From Aphis gossypii (taxonomy: Eukaryota; Arthropoda; Insecta; Hemiptera; Aphididae), in assembly GCF_020184175.1 (NCBI RefSeq), contig NC_065531.1, positions 36,477,213-36,541,212 on the forward strand: a DNA stretch of 64,000 nucleotides, read 5' to 3'. The translations under genes and the position numbers were made by a program. The notes below the pieces were generated by a model. The model saw nothing but the letters and a program-made list of their open reading frames with translations, did no database searches and had not been told where the DNA came from. Below are positions 37,829 through 50,039 of this stretch, piece by piece (position 1 is the first letter of the stretch; each line of letters starts with the position of its first letter).

Positions 37829-40318
37829 TTAAACTAGATAAGGTTTATCATCTAAACTTGGAGAGAAAAATTTAGGTTTTTTGTTAAACAGGAGAGAAAA
37901 ATAAGAAATGTATCTTAATTTTATTGATAGCATTTTTGACATAGGTTAACCATCCCATTAATAATGCCACGAGATACTATAAGACTTCTTACTCTCACTT
38001 TTTCTTTTCTTGGTCTAAAAAATATTACAGCACTTAATTTATGAAAAAAGCATATTAAAAAAAAAAAAAATGAAACACATATTATCACAATAACTACACG
38101 ATATTATTATAATCCGTAAATTACAAAAAAAAAAAAAAAAACATTTTAAAAAGAAAAATTAAGTAGCGTACCGAACCATCGTTATTATGGTCGCAAAAAG
38201 GAATTAATGTTGAGATGAAGAAAAAAAAAATAAAGCTCTGTTGGGAGGAATTAGGGTGAAAGTTATTATTTATTATCCAGACGAACAGTATTTGATGGGA
38301 AACAAACACGAAACGACGAACAATATCAAAACAACCTATAAACGGCAGATGGTCTGGTTAAAGAAAAATAATGGATAACGGTGAGAGCGAATGTCAGTCG
38401 ATTTAATATATGTTGAAAAAAAATAATTGTTCATCGCCACAGTACAGTCAAAACGAAATGAAACTTTACCAACGTATTGGCCAGTAAATTTACTTTGGTA
38501 GTACTTTCTTTAAACATCTTTCTCTTTCTGTATAGTAGTAAGAAAACAAATCAGCCATTTTTCTTTGGTTAATCGAATGGAATAAATCGATGATATACTA
38601 CTTGGAGTAGTTTATTTAATATAATATACATAGGTCTTATTTCCATTTAATATCTATGCATGTGGGTTTTGTGCTATTTAGTATATTTTTTTCAAAAAAA
38701 TGGATCAATATCATACAGTCATAAATAATTTATATATTTTTCTTTTAATTAAACAAAATACTATTTGTGGATTCAAATACAAAAATAATAAAAATATAAA
38801 GCAAAATAATAATGAATAGAAATTATTGACATAATATTTAATTATAATATAGCAAACATGAAATAACTACCGTATTATAAAATCGTTAAATGGAAAATTT
38901 ATTCAACTAAATATAATTTATACTAAAAATAATTTTTGTATAAACATTTTTTTCCGCTTAAATTATTGTTCGAAAAGTTTCTTTAGACGACTATAAATAT
39001 CGGATATAAAGTATATTTGGTACTTTAAGCGGTTATTTGTCAATTTTTCATGAAATGGTTTTAGTACTTACAAATTTCTGATCGGAATTAGTTTTTTTCA
39101 AATGGTTTATCATTCTATTGTTACCAAATGTATTCCAAATTCATAATTACCACATTGCGATGAGATGAACGATGTGAAATATGTTAGTGCATTATTAAAA
39201 AAATTCTAGGTTCTGTACCATACCTGATATTTTATGTTTGAAATGTATACCTATTAAATGTAGGCAAATAATTGGTTGAGGCAATTATAGTGATCGTTGT
39301 GCAAAACATGACGATCGGTAACACAATTATTATTTAAACGACGTAGCATGTTTTCTGTAATCTTGAGACGTATTTGAAAAAGATGGGATATAAATAAATA
39401 AAATGTTTTACTCTTTATTTTAAAATAAAATAGAATACTTATTTTTATTCGTATAATTTCAACATCAAAATCATTAAGCACACAGTTGTATCCTCGCTAG
39501 ATCTTTAACTAGTGTTGACCATCTTTTAAATTATTGTAGGTGCTCTATCCGCATTTATATAAGTTATAACAATGACGTATCATGGTAGTGTAATCTTTTT
39601 TTGTTGTAATATAATTTCCCATTGTTGTCGAATTGTAGTATTTTGTGAACAGGTAAAATGATTTGTTATTTTCGCCTTTGCTCTAGGTTCTCTATTACTT
39701 AGGTTTTATACGTACACCATACATTTACTATTAATGCCTACATTATACTACGTTTATAATTAATTAAAATTTATGAAATAACTATATTGGATTTAGGGTT
39801 TACTAAATGATGTCCTCAATTAAGATTTGATTACAAAAACACAAATGGATTAAAGAAAATAATGATACCTAAAAGATTGACATTTTCAATATATTTTAAT
39901 ATATTTAAAAATAATTTAAGGATAAGATATAATATATAGGTATCTGGTATATATATTTCAAATGCTCATGTATTGATACATATAGGGAATTTATAAGAAT
40001 ATTTATATTTTTTATGTATTATAAATTATTTATAACTTTTAATTTGTAATTTATATTGATTATTATTTATAAACCTCGCTAAAATATAATTCTGTGAATA
40101 TGTCAATAATGAATAAAACATATCTCAATAACACAAATGTAAAATATATTTCTTCACGATTCAATAGTGCAGTATATTATATAGGTAGTATTTCTTATAT
40201 GAACATAGGTCATAAGCACATATTATTCAAATCAACATGATAAATGTATTTTGAATTGGATAAAATAAAGAAAACGATATAGCAATTAATTCACACATTT
40301 AAAATACGAATCTAGTAA

Positions 40319-40378
40319 ATATATATATATATATAAATAAAAAGAGAGAGAAATCAGAGAGAGTGTGTGTGAGAGAGA
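40319..40378 (+). repeat. Compound (AT)n-(GA)n-(GT)n-(GA)n microsatellite
   Basis: An alternating AT run (40,319-40,335) is followed by GAGAGAG, then a short break, GAGAGAGTGTGTGTGAGAGAG. The plus strand is purine-rich across the GA parts. Confidence 0.9.
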
Positions 40379-41399
40379 AATACACTTCTTTAAACGCATC
40401 TATCTAGATTTAGATTCACCTTTAAAGAACAGTGGATTTAATAATTTGGTTGAAAAAAAAAGTCATTTGAGATAACTCCGATAAGATTTATTGATAGACA
40501 CTTTAAATATTTCTCAAACTGGTATATATATTTGTATTATTTTTTGGTTACGTGTAAGTATTATTAGTATACTAACCATTATATATGTATGTATACATAT
40601 ATATGTACTTAAATTACTTTAATAACTCTTCATACAAATAACTCAAAGTATCAATACATTAAAATAAAATAAACGACCTATTATTGCATGTAAATTATTT
40701 AATAAATTATTATAGGTATATTATATTATTATAATAAAATGTTTTATAATATATCTAGATACCTACGCGTAAACTGCATTTTTATTTTGTCTTTATTAAA
40801 AGTATAGTAAATTTTCATAAATCTAAATGAGTGTATACGTATGAAACGAATCTTTAATATTAAAAATTATATTCTATTTTAATACCATACCGACGAGAGG
40901 TTAATATAGTTATAACTAATAACTGATTAATAACAAGGTTTATAATTCATTATTACGTGTTCACATAACGTATATTATTATGATATTTTAAATTGCTTAT
41001 CGTAAATTCGTAACTCATTACAACTTTGCAATCGTAATAATAATGTTAGTATGTTAAACAGTCATTGAGTTCTCGTTCATAATATATATACATAATAATA
41101 CTATTTCTCATTCGAAAATATATTATTACATCAAATGTTTTTCACTCGAAGATATCGTACTGAGTTTTTAGGACTGAAATAAAGCAAGATATTTTACGAT
41201 TTTCAATGCGAATAAACTTTACCGTGCCTATATCCCCCACAAAACTTGCATAATAGCCAATTTCATTGGGTACCTGCGATACGAGAATTGAGGACACATT
41301 TTGGGAGCCCAGATCGTATCTCAAATACAATATAAAGACACACGACTGCAGACTATACATACTGACTACAAGGATAATATTATATAATATATACATTAA

Positions 41400-41700
41400 A
41401 CATATAACGTGCGTGTGTGTTGTATATCCGTAAGGTATAACTTTACGGGCCAGTAAAAAGGATTCGTGTCCTCAGCCACACTCATACACAAACGCGCATG
41501 TGTAAGGTAACACGCACCTACACTCGCGCACGTAAGTTTCTCGCAAGATTAATCGGGAACCATCGAACCTCTTCTCAAAGGTCGGCGCACAAGTTTTCAC
41601 ATTACTCCTTAACCGAGTAATATTTCATATTTTTTTTCATATTTTTCCTGTAACACTCTTTTCCTCCAGCCGGTCGTTTGGTATCCTGTCAACAATAAAG
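41400..41700. other. GC-richer island
   Basis: CpG- and CA-rich words (CACGCACCTACACTCGCGCA) stand out from AT-rich flanks. A short hairpin pair (CCGTAAGG and CTTTACGG) is visible near 41,430-41,448. No open frame with splice sites is supported. A promoter or untranslated exon is possible. Confidence 0.35.
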
Positions 41701-43420
41701 ATCGAGATTATATATTTTCACGTGTATTTATATATGTATAATAATAATAAATTGTATACGATTCAGCTAGTAATAGCAGCATTGAGGTTAGATGTTTAAC
41801 GACCAAAGGTATTTTATAAAAAGTTTAAAATAAAATAGTAAATCCTGTTATCAGAATATTTTTCCAAGTAAATGTTATAGATGATCGACCTGAAACGATT
41901 TACAAGTCATATAATATATATTTTGTATACGGTGATTTAACCATGAACGATATAATTTTGGCATTTTATTTTCAGGTGTACTAACATTACATACAGTATG
42001 TAAAAAAAAAGATAATCATATTGTCAATGTATATAAGCAAACTATGATAAACCTTTTTTTTTTACTTCGAGCACAATGTTTTCATTTTTTGGTAAAAATT
42101 CAATTTACTTTAAAATCATATTAAATAACACTTTTTTTTTAAAATTAAAAGAAATACACAAATTCTACATTATTATGAACTTAGATTTATTTAGATTATG
42201 TATAATGTATATACTTATTTATCTTATTTTTAGTAAGTTGAGCAATTTCTCATTTAAAATTTAATTTGATGTGGTACAATAAAAACATTTAATACTATAA
42301 TTAAAAAAAATGAAAACCAGAATACAAAGTAAGAAAATATGATTTTGCTAAATTAAATCAGTTATGGACAATAACAATAACGTTATTACTTGATCTGATT
42401 GGTATACCTCAATTTAAACTCAAGGATTTAAAAAAAAAACATAATTCAATAAATATAATGGGAATAATGAAGATCATAAATAACAAAAATAAACGAAATA
42501 AAAAACTAAAATTAACTTAATTGTATAACTATATTAAAAAATGTAAGCCATCTATATTCCTTACCATTTCCATTGCAAGTCAAACTCTCAAAATATCAAC
42601 TAATTATATAACTTTTTATTATTATTGCAACTAATTTTTAATTTTAGATCGAAAATAATGTAAATTAATAAAATGTTCTGTGTTAAAAATATTTAGTTTT
42701 TAAATTATTAATCCTTATGGAATAAAAACACATATTCAGTAAAACACATTTAAGGTTTTAATATTTTTTTTTTTTTAATTTAGTAAAAAACCTATTTATA
42801 ATTGATATCGTTTTAATTATTGTTTTATTAAAGAATATTTACAACCTGTATATAATGTTTATATTATACTAGTTATGTTTGATAAAAATGTGATGTAGAA
42901 ATGTAAATTTGATAGAAGGTAGTTTCCAGTGACACCATTTCAATACAAGAAATCATGAATTAAAGTTAATTTATATATATTTTTTTTATTTTTTTTAACA
43001 GTAACAATTTATCATTAATATATTGCTATTTTAAAATTAAAATAATTTAAAAGTCAAATTTTTTCAATAGTTAAATTTGTCTTTATTTATACTGTGAATA
43101 TATTGTTAGTAAGTATTCCAAAAATAAAACGTTTACTTGTCAATTAAAATGTATTGCATATGTAATTTTGTTTACCAAACAACTTTTATATTTATTGATA
43201 TTTTTATTTTTAATAAATAAAAAGTATTTTGATAATACAATGTTATATTTAAACTATAGGCTTAGTTTTACATAATATTAATATTATAAAAATAAACATT
43301 GAATATTAAAAGTCATTACTCACCATGTAGTTTTCAGAATTTCAAGTGATTTTATTATTTGCAATCTATATATTTCCTTTGAATAATCCATTATAATAAT
43401 ATGGTAGTCCGTCATTGGTG
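41700..43420. other. AT-rich non-coding stretch
   Basis: No gene is supported. The frame at 42,076-42,264 (+) is a T/A-driven Phe/Ile/Leu-rich chance frame. Confidence 0.5.
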
Positions 43421-43429
43421 TTTATTGGT

Positions 43430-43800
43430 ATATAAACATGACTACTATCATCGTAATATATGATCCCGATTTGAAGCTGGCAGCCCTTCAAATATTTTAC
43501 CACCCGCCGTCGTCCGTTGTCCGCCTTTTTTGGCATCTATATTCATCCTGTTATTTATGTTCTCGAAAATTCGTTTCTTCTGTCTCATCAAATTTTTACA
43601 AAACGTCACAACCCCATTGCTCTTTATACACTATCAGTATACGCATCGGTTTCCGAATAAGGCAAAAATCTTCTGTTTATTTTGATATTCTGTCGAGAAC
43701 AATTCACAATCCCTTTGTATTACTCGCCCCTCAATGACTTTTCTGTTAAAAGGCAAAACTAACAACTGATCTCTTAGACAGGAAACAACAGTGCTCGGAA
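43430..43800. other. GC-richer island with a 99-codon open frame
   Basis: An ATG at 43,438 opens a frame to 43,737 that includes DPDLKLAALQIFYHPPSSVV and many Ser, Cys and Phe residues. No domain, signal peptide or Kozak-like context is convincing, and the sequence is pyrimidine-rich on this strand (CGCCGTCGTCCGTTGTCCGCC in part). A non-coding regulatory block is judged more likely than a gene. Confidence 0.3.
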
Positions 43801-44399
43801 TCTCGGTGACGAAACCTTATATATACATTTATATTGTATACGAAATGTTATGAATTTACTATTGAATTTCGGGTTTTTTAGTGTCCTAAGTAACAAAATA
43901 ATAACACAATGATACAATTACTCAATTTGTTTTTTGAAATATAATTTATTTCTAAATTTACAATTTGATATAATAAAAAGTTTTTTAGTCAATTTTATTT
44001 TAGTTTTCTATTGGCTAACCTAAAATAATAATTAATATACATATTATGTATATTCAAGAATAACTACAATAACAACAAAATGGAAATATATCTTCTAAAA
44101 TAATTAAAAATTGGTTAACTATAATTTATTTGGATTGTAACTTTTTATAGTATTTATTTAAAAAAATAACTTATAATCTACAGGTATAGTTCCAAAAGTT
44201 ATAAGAAATATAAAAAAAAACTGGATGAACGGTTTTTTCCTTTAAATAAATATTTTAATATAATTAATATTAATAATTTTGTGAATGTTAAAAAGTATAT
44301 CAATATAATGTTAAAAATAAACAAATAATAAGTATAATAATAATATTGTTAGTTAAATTTTGATTTGTTTTACGGTTATTTATTTTAAGTATGAAATTA

Positions 44400-44740
44400 G
44401 AATAAGTATTATAATAATATGAACTCGATGAGGTAGAAAACTACATGACGGATTTTTGTGAAAATGTTATCGAATATTAATGGGAGAGAAGCGAAGAAGC
44501 CATCATAGTTGTATTCAACGATCCATCATCTTGTTTTCTACCACTTGCATCAAATCAATTTCCGTAAACATCAGCGAAATTCTCAAATCTCTGCAAGTGC
44601 TTCTAGAACAGATTCTTGATTCGTGTTAAACCGTAATTGTTGCCCATTAATCAGAAATTGTGTATTGTGCAAGACAACCGTGTATAAATTGTAAAAAAAA
44701 ACCGTATCGATTTTTTGATGGATCAATAATATTCGATATG
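44400..44740. other. Slightly GC-richer non-coding block
   Basis: A modestly richer patch with GGTAGAAAAC at 44,431 and its reverse complement GTTTTCTACC about 100 bases further on. No open frame is supported. A conserved regulatory element or old mobile-element remnant is possible. Confidence 0.25.
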
Positions 44741-45500
44741 TGACGAAAAATACAATTAGAAAATAGTATAATATAAAATATAATACATTTTTATAATTTA
44801 TGAATATCGTGATTTATGTTATTATTTTAATTTTTAAAAAGATAAATTAGAATTAAAAATGCTTATCGAATTCGATATAATCTAAAAATATAATGAAACA
44901 AAAACAAATATGATGAAAAATCTTTTAATTAACCTGCAGTATCTTAAGACATTGGCATAAGAGATAGTAAGATATTTTATCAAAATTATCAAGTATTTAG
45001 AAATAGGGACAAAGCGTATAATGATACAGTAGTACTGTATAACCTAATTAATACTAAGCTACTAAAAAGTTCTACAGATTACTGAAAATGGAAATACCAA
45101 AACGAGAAACGAACTTTTAGTGTAATGAATTACTCATTTTTAATTATAATTTTTTTTCCCCCAAAAATAATTTTTAATAATCAAGTAGGCATCAAATACA
45201 ACTATGGTAGAAAGTAAATCGTTTGATATGGATTAAATACTAAAATCTCTTCTCTGCCGTAAAAGAGACCTGACACTATTTATGAGTCGTAAAAAATATT
45301 GATGACAACGTTTTTATAGCTAGTTACCTACCAAATCATAGTGATAAAATGAAAATAAATAAACATACACTTGTATGTAACCAAACGAACGTCGTTATGT
45401 ATATAGAGCTGTTATAACATCGATAATTTTATACCCACAAATAAAAACAAAATTATACATCCCAACTATACTTTGACTCCGTGGACGAAATTGCGTCCAG

Positions 45501-45759
45501 TGGTGGTAAAGGTTTTATAAAAGATCTAATACTGGACGATAACAAACTACAGAAACCGGCAGCGGCCGGGATCGGCATCGGCATGGTTGCCGATGGATTA
45601 CCGGAAGGTTCTAATCGGCCGTACGAATGGCTGCGCCTGGAGGAGCCCACTGGACCCTCGGAACATCCTCGAGGACCGGACTTCGACCAGGACTTTGACA
45701 GGATGAATCAAGAGTTTAGGAACAGGATTAGGAGCAGACAGCAAGAAGAATGGGATTGA
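45501..45759 (+). CDS. 3' terminal coding exon of an unrecognised gene
   Basis: This is the clearest coding sequence in the window. Codon choice is unlike the background: third positions are often G or C, and runs such as ATC GGC ATC GGC ATG and CTG CGC CTG GAG GAG occur. It encodes GGKGFIKDLILDDNKLQKP, then an Ala/Gly-rich AAAGIGIGMVADGLPEG, then NRPYEWLRLEEPTGPSEHP, and a strongly charged C-terminus (DFDQDFDRMNQEFRNRIRS, ending EEWD) likely to form an amphipathic helix. There is no membrane segment. The start is set at the CAG of GCGTCCAG (45,498-45,500), the only AG dinucleotide between the nearest upstream in-frame stop (45,442) and this point. The same frame also continues open upstream to 45,445 (YFDSVDEIASS), so the boundary is not certain. 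The TGA is at 45,757-45,759. No family is recognised; function unknown. Confidence 0.78.
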
Positions 45760-45890
45760 GAAGAAACCAAGCGATGGGAATGAACGAATGGGGGGGAAAA
45801 AAAAGAAAGAATAAAACCAAATCTGTAGAATCGTTGTTTCTTGTCCTTTGCAGCGTAGCGTGCAACAATAAAAGTCATCAGCTCGTTATG
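45760..45890 (+). other. 3' untranslated region of the 45.5 kb gene
   Basis: This is the non-coding stretch between the TGA and the inferred poly(A) site. A separate frame (45,750-46,082) overlaps it and becomes a hydrophobic chance peptide. That frame overlaps the stop and runs through the polyadenylation signal, so it is not called as a gene. Confidence 0.5.
45867..45872 (+). terminator. Polyadenylation signal AATAAA
   Basis: A canonical AATAAA lies 108 bases after the stop codon. It is followed by a CA cleavage-type dinucleotide at about 45,879 and a G/T-rich downstream element (TTATGGTGTTGTCAGT, from about 45,886). Together these make a well-formed 3' processing site. A second AATAAA at 46,257-46,262 could act as a distal alternative. 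Confidence 0.65.
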
Positions 45891-46344
45891 GTGTTGTCAG
45901 TCGCTTATGTAATTCCTTTATTTCTCTCTTTCTCTCTTACACATACACTCACATGCGAGCGCTCTCTTCAACAGACTACTGTAGCTCTTCCGGTCACGGC
46001 TTGCGTTGTTGGTATAATGATCGTGATGACGTTCCTTTTTTCTCCTTTTTTTCTTATCGTCCACGTCGAACAAAATCAATAACACGATCTGACAGGGATT
46101 ATTTCCTTTCAAATCGCCAAAACGAAAACTCGGTATTAAACCCAAAATACGAAGTTTATACTAGGCCATAAAATAGTTTCAATATCAAGGTTGAAGGTAA
46201 TACTATTTTTCTGAAAATATACTTATATACATTAAAAATATAATTTATTTAATTTTAATAAAGTTTTAATACAAAATACGTAAACTTTACTACGATATTA
46301 TACGTTATATAATATATATATATTATGTTCTAGCTACCATCGCT

Positions 46345-46358
46345 CTTTTAATAAGTTT
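46345..46358. repeat. SINE target-site duplication, left copy
   Basis: CTTTTAATAAGTTT, identical over 14 bases to the copy at 46,663-46,676. Confidence 0.92.
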
Positions 46359-46662
46359 TTTTTTTTTTTTTTTTTTTTTAATACACCCGCGGCAACTTAG
46401 GCCATTGGGGATGGATTAGGTTTTTAATCGGTTATTACTGTAAGGTTGGGAACGGTAGGGAGAAACACGTGTGTGTGTTGTGGCAGAATTTCTAATGGGG
46501 CACCCGTAGGTTTCTGCCATGCCCCGGGGTGGGGGATGGCGGCACTTATTCTCCGGACACCGTGACTTGCCCGAAGAAAAATGCCACCCGGTGACCGCGG
46601 ATCGAACCAGCGACCGGCTGCGCCGCAACCGACGCCTTAGACCACACGGCCACCTCGTCCCC
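46359..46662 (-). mobile_element. tRNA-derived SINE, full length, with target duplication
   Basis: On the minus strand the element opens GGGGACGAGGTGGCCGTGTG, resembling a Ser/Leu-type tRNA. The A box TGGCCGTGTGG lies at 46,642-46,652 and the B box GGTTCGATCC at 46,599-46,608, spaced as in an internal RNA polymerase III promoter. A tRNA-unrelated body follows (PolIII-type, GC-rich, with a CCCACCCCGGGGCATGG segment), then a 21-base poly(A) tail (T run at 46,359-46,379 on +). The insertion is flanked by a perfect 14-base duplication CTTTTAATAAGTTT at 46,345-46,358 and 46,663-46,676. The intact duplication suggests a recent insertion. It needs a LINE reverse transcriptase in trans. The 89-codon minus-strand frame across it is an artefact of the GC-rich element. 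Confidence 0.92.
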
Positions 46663-46676
46663 CTTTTAATAAGTTT
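46663..46676. repeat. SINE target-site duplication, right copy
   Basis: CTTTTAATAAGTTT, identical over 14 bases to the left copy. The TTTTAA core (TTAAAA on the other strand) is the nick preference expected of LINE endonucleases. Confidence 0.92.
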
Positions 46677-46679
46677 ATG

Positions 46680-49600
46680 AAACAAACTATTATAATATTA
46701 TATAATTCAATATAATAATTATATACTATCATACACGTATTTTGTTCATATTGTAAAATGTTCATAAAATACTTTTAACATTATGTAATTTGATCTTCGA
46801 ATTCAATTTTTTTCATTCTTTGCTCCCCTCCGTATTGACTGTAACCAATCATAAGGAAAATGTATTAAAGATGGACACAGATTTTTCAAATTTTTACATG
46901 GTCAAAGTTGTACTCTATTTTGGAATATCTAGAAACCGTAAATTTATAGTATATAGTGTATAAAATATAATAGTATAAATTAATGTTTTTTCCAATCACC
47001 AGAGACATATGGAAGAATATAATAGTATTACAATACATCTATTTAAAAAAAAATTGAATATGTATTGATTTAAGCATTAATCAAGAAACTTTTATTTATT
47101 TATCAATTTACTTCATTTATCATCTACTAATGAACTAATATTACCTTCCTAGTGTTATAAATTAGTAATTATAATTATATTATCATTAAAAATAGTGAAC
47201 AAGTTCTTTTGAAAAATTTAAATCGCTAATATTTAAGCATAAAGAATTAAGTAGTAAGAAAATTTAATACCAAAATAAAAAATTTATTTCAAAGTAACAT
47301 AGGTCCTTTTTTATAAAAAATTCTTAATACGACTAATCACCATTCATACGCATTCCATTAAATCAAACATAATGTTTTATCTATAATATTATAATTTAAT
47401 GTAACTTGAAATTTCAAACCAAATTAATTTATTAAACAATAATATTATTTTAAATTGATCTCTTAAGAACAATATAATTATTTTATTCTTAATTACATAA
47501 AATAGTATTCAGTCAATTATTTTAATAGATATATGTAATGATATATTATTACATAAGTATAATATTTGTACACAGTATATTGATTTATCACAATAGTATT
47601 AACATTTTTGACTATCTAAAATTTAGATTCTAGATATACTTTAAAATACTAAAGACGGTAGTGTAGCTAAATAGCCTATTCAAAACGCCGTGTTATAAAT
47701 AAAATGAAACAAAAATATAATATTATATAATATCATAATGATTGTAAAATTAATAATAATAAAAAAAAAAAACAATCAAGATAAATTCAAGACAAAAGCT
47801 CGTATTCGATATACCTAAGCTGGTTTTCATAATAATAACATTCTTATACAAGAATAAAAAATTATTATATAATATTTAACTTTATCTTTTCATAAATCGT
47901 AGTTGCATTATATTCTTAGTGATAGTCACTTGATAGCCTCTATCTAGAGTTTCTTTTAGAATTTTTGAACAATCATTCTTATCATCTGACAAGTAATCAT
48001 AACAATAAACATGATATCATGACATTTTTCCAACTGTTCGTATGATTTTTATCACTTTATTATATTTTAATGTGAATTGTGTACCTTCAAAATTCTTTCG
48101 AGATAAGTAAGCATACTTATATCAGTTATTATCAAACAGAATACACTAATTTTTAATAATTTATTTTAAAATATTATTATGATATATTTATGTGTTCAAT
48201 TTACAATATCTTACACAAATATCGTGGATTTAATCTTGATTTACGTTAAATTAATTTAATATGTATTCCTAACTATTAGATAGGCAGTGTACCTATTTTA
48301 TGGTAATGAATTTACCTAAGAGAAATATTAAAAAGTAATATGTATTTATATATGTTTTAATTGGTATGATAGTCTATAATATTAAAATTCTGATAAGTTC
48401 ATAAATTATTTTTCAATAAAATTAAATGATTAAAAAATACTTTATAATAATTAATCTTAATTAAATTAAAATAACTTAATTTTAACGAATTTATTGTTTC
48501 CTATCATTAAATTAAAACAAAAACTTAACATTTTTATATAATTAAATTATTTTTATTGGCTTGATATCATAAATATAAAAGTAATTTTAAACGCAATTTG
48601 AGTACTGCTTAAAGCCTTAAAATAAAACCTAATTATATATTGCAAAATCTAAATTATAATTACTTTTTTATTTAACTTTTTGTTCATAGTAACTTAATTT
48701 TTTTAAATATATATTTTATAAGGTACCAAAGACTTTCAGTGCAAGTAAATTATGAACAGTCTATGATGCTAATCTTTGAACATTTTTTTTTAAGACTTAC
48801 AATTTTTTCGTAAAATATGTAAAATGTAATTAAAAATGATGCAACAATAAAACAATACAAAAATATAATAGGTGTGATCGAGCATAACATAAATCATTCT
48901 ATCAATATTTAAATTAAATTAATTTTTACTGCCAGTTATTAAATGAGTATACAATTGACATTTGTTTATTAGCAATTTAACAGTAGGTATTGTATTTTTT
49001 TTGTATTTTTTTCACACAATATTTTGGAAATTATATTTTTAAAAATAGACCTTTTTATTTTACTGTTTATGATTAAATTTTTCATACTTTAATAGTTTAA
49101 AAATAAAAATAAGGATTCTGAAATCACAGTGACAAATGTTAATTGAAATAAAAATGAGTAATATAAAAATAGCAAATAAGTTGATTAAAAAAAAAAAATA
49201 ATTATAAAAAGTGTATTTGACCGGAAATTGGTTATGACTGCATTTTTTATTTGAATTTTTTTTTTATAAAAATATTTTACAGTGCTTGTAATTTTTCTTA
49301 GGGCTTATGAAGATCGAAAAATGATTTTAAAACACTAAGTTATCTCAATTTTTAGCACGCTATTTTATAAAAGTCCATGAGCACTTCTTTCACATAATGT
49401 ACTCATTCTTTGAAAAAAAAAATACAAAGTTAAGTATATTTATCGTATAAAAATAAAATGTATTAAAACTGTTAAGAAATATATTTTTTCATACAAAATT
49501 AATTAGTACTTTATAACATCAAATAATATTAATTATCCAGTAATTAATATCCTTATTCAATGAAAAATATTAAATACACCAATAATCTTTATGATGTTGT

Positions 49601-50030
49601 GTATTAGTGTATTATTTACCACAATCTATAAGCTACGAATTCAAATTAAAAATATTTTAGTCTGAAGGTATATCGTAAAGAAACTTATTAGTAACTATTT
49701 ATATGTGTATTCTATTGTGTATACATTAATTATTATATTGATTTAAATTTAAATTTTTAATAATTATAACAGAAAAAACATACTACCAAAATGATTACAC
49801 AAAACAACAATATTTAAATTTTGTATTTTAAAAATCGTTGTTGGCAATTAACACAAAATTTAATTACATTTAAAGAACCAATACTCTTTAGCATGAATGA
49901 TATTACAAGCAACAAATTAAATTTCTGTTATCTTTATAAAATTAATTTTTCGTAGAAAGTTGGAAATAAAAATGTATGGTTTTTAATTTTCTCGATATAC
50001 TCGTATTATAACTGTGGTATTTTTATTTAT
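46680..50030. other. Long AT-rich non-coding stretch
   Basis: No gene, RNA or element is supported. Only A/T homopolymers and TAAT-type words are visible. Confidence 0.55.
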
Positions 50031-50039
50031 GAAAACTTT

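Larger units (their letters stand above)
36010..41390. other. Long AT-rich non-coding stretch
   Basis: No gene is supported. Minus-strand frames at 38,121-38,309 and 39,254-39,481 are Phe/Ile/Asn-rich chance frames. The minus-strand frame at 41,142-41,396 (segment LGSSQ-like region near DLGSQNVSSILVSQVP) is a little better but has no splice support. Simple repeats occur at 37,805-37,828 ((TATAT)n) and 40,319-40,378. Confidence 0.5.

Noticed and set aside
43438..43737. 99-codon ATG frame
   Set aside because: Not listed as a gene because no domain or signal is recognisable and no splice context or polyadenylation site accompanies it; kept only within the island entry.
45453..45650. 65-codon minus-strand frame opposite the terminal exon
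   Set aside because: The plus-strand reading has the better codon pattern, a stop and a polyadenylation signal; the minus frame is its shadow.
45750..46171. Plus-strand frames after the terminal exon stop
   Set aside because: They overlap the stop and the polyadenylation signal and turn into hydrophobic or low-complexity peptide, as expected of 3' untranslated sequence.
46416..46685. 89-codon minus-strand open frame
   Set aside because: It is the translation of the GC-rich tRNA-derived SINE and runs across its target duplication.
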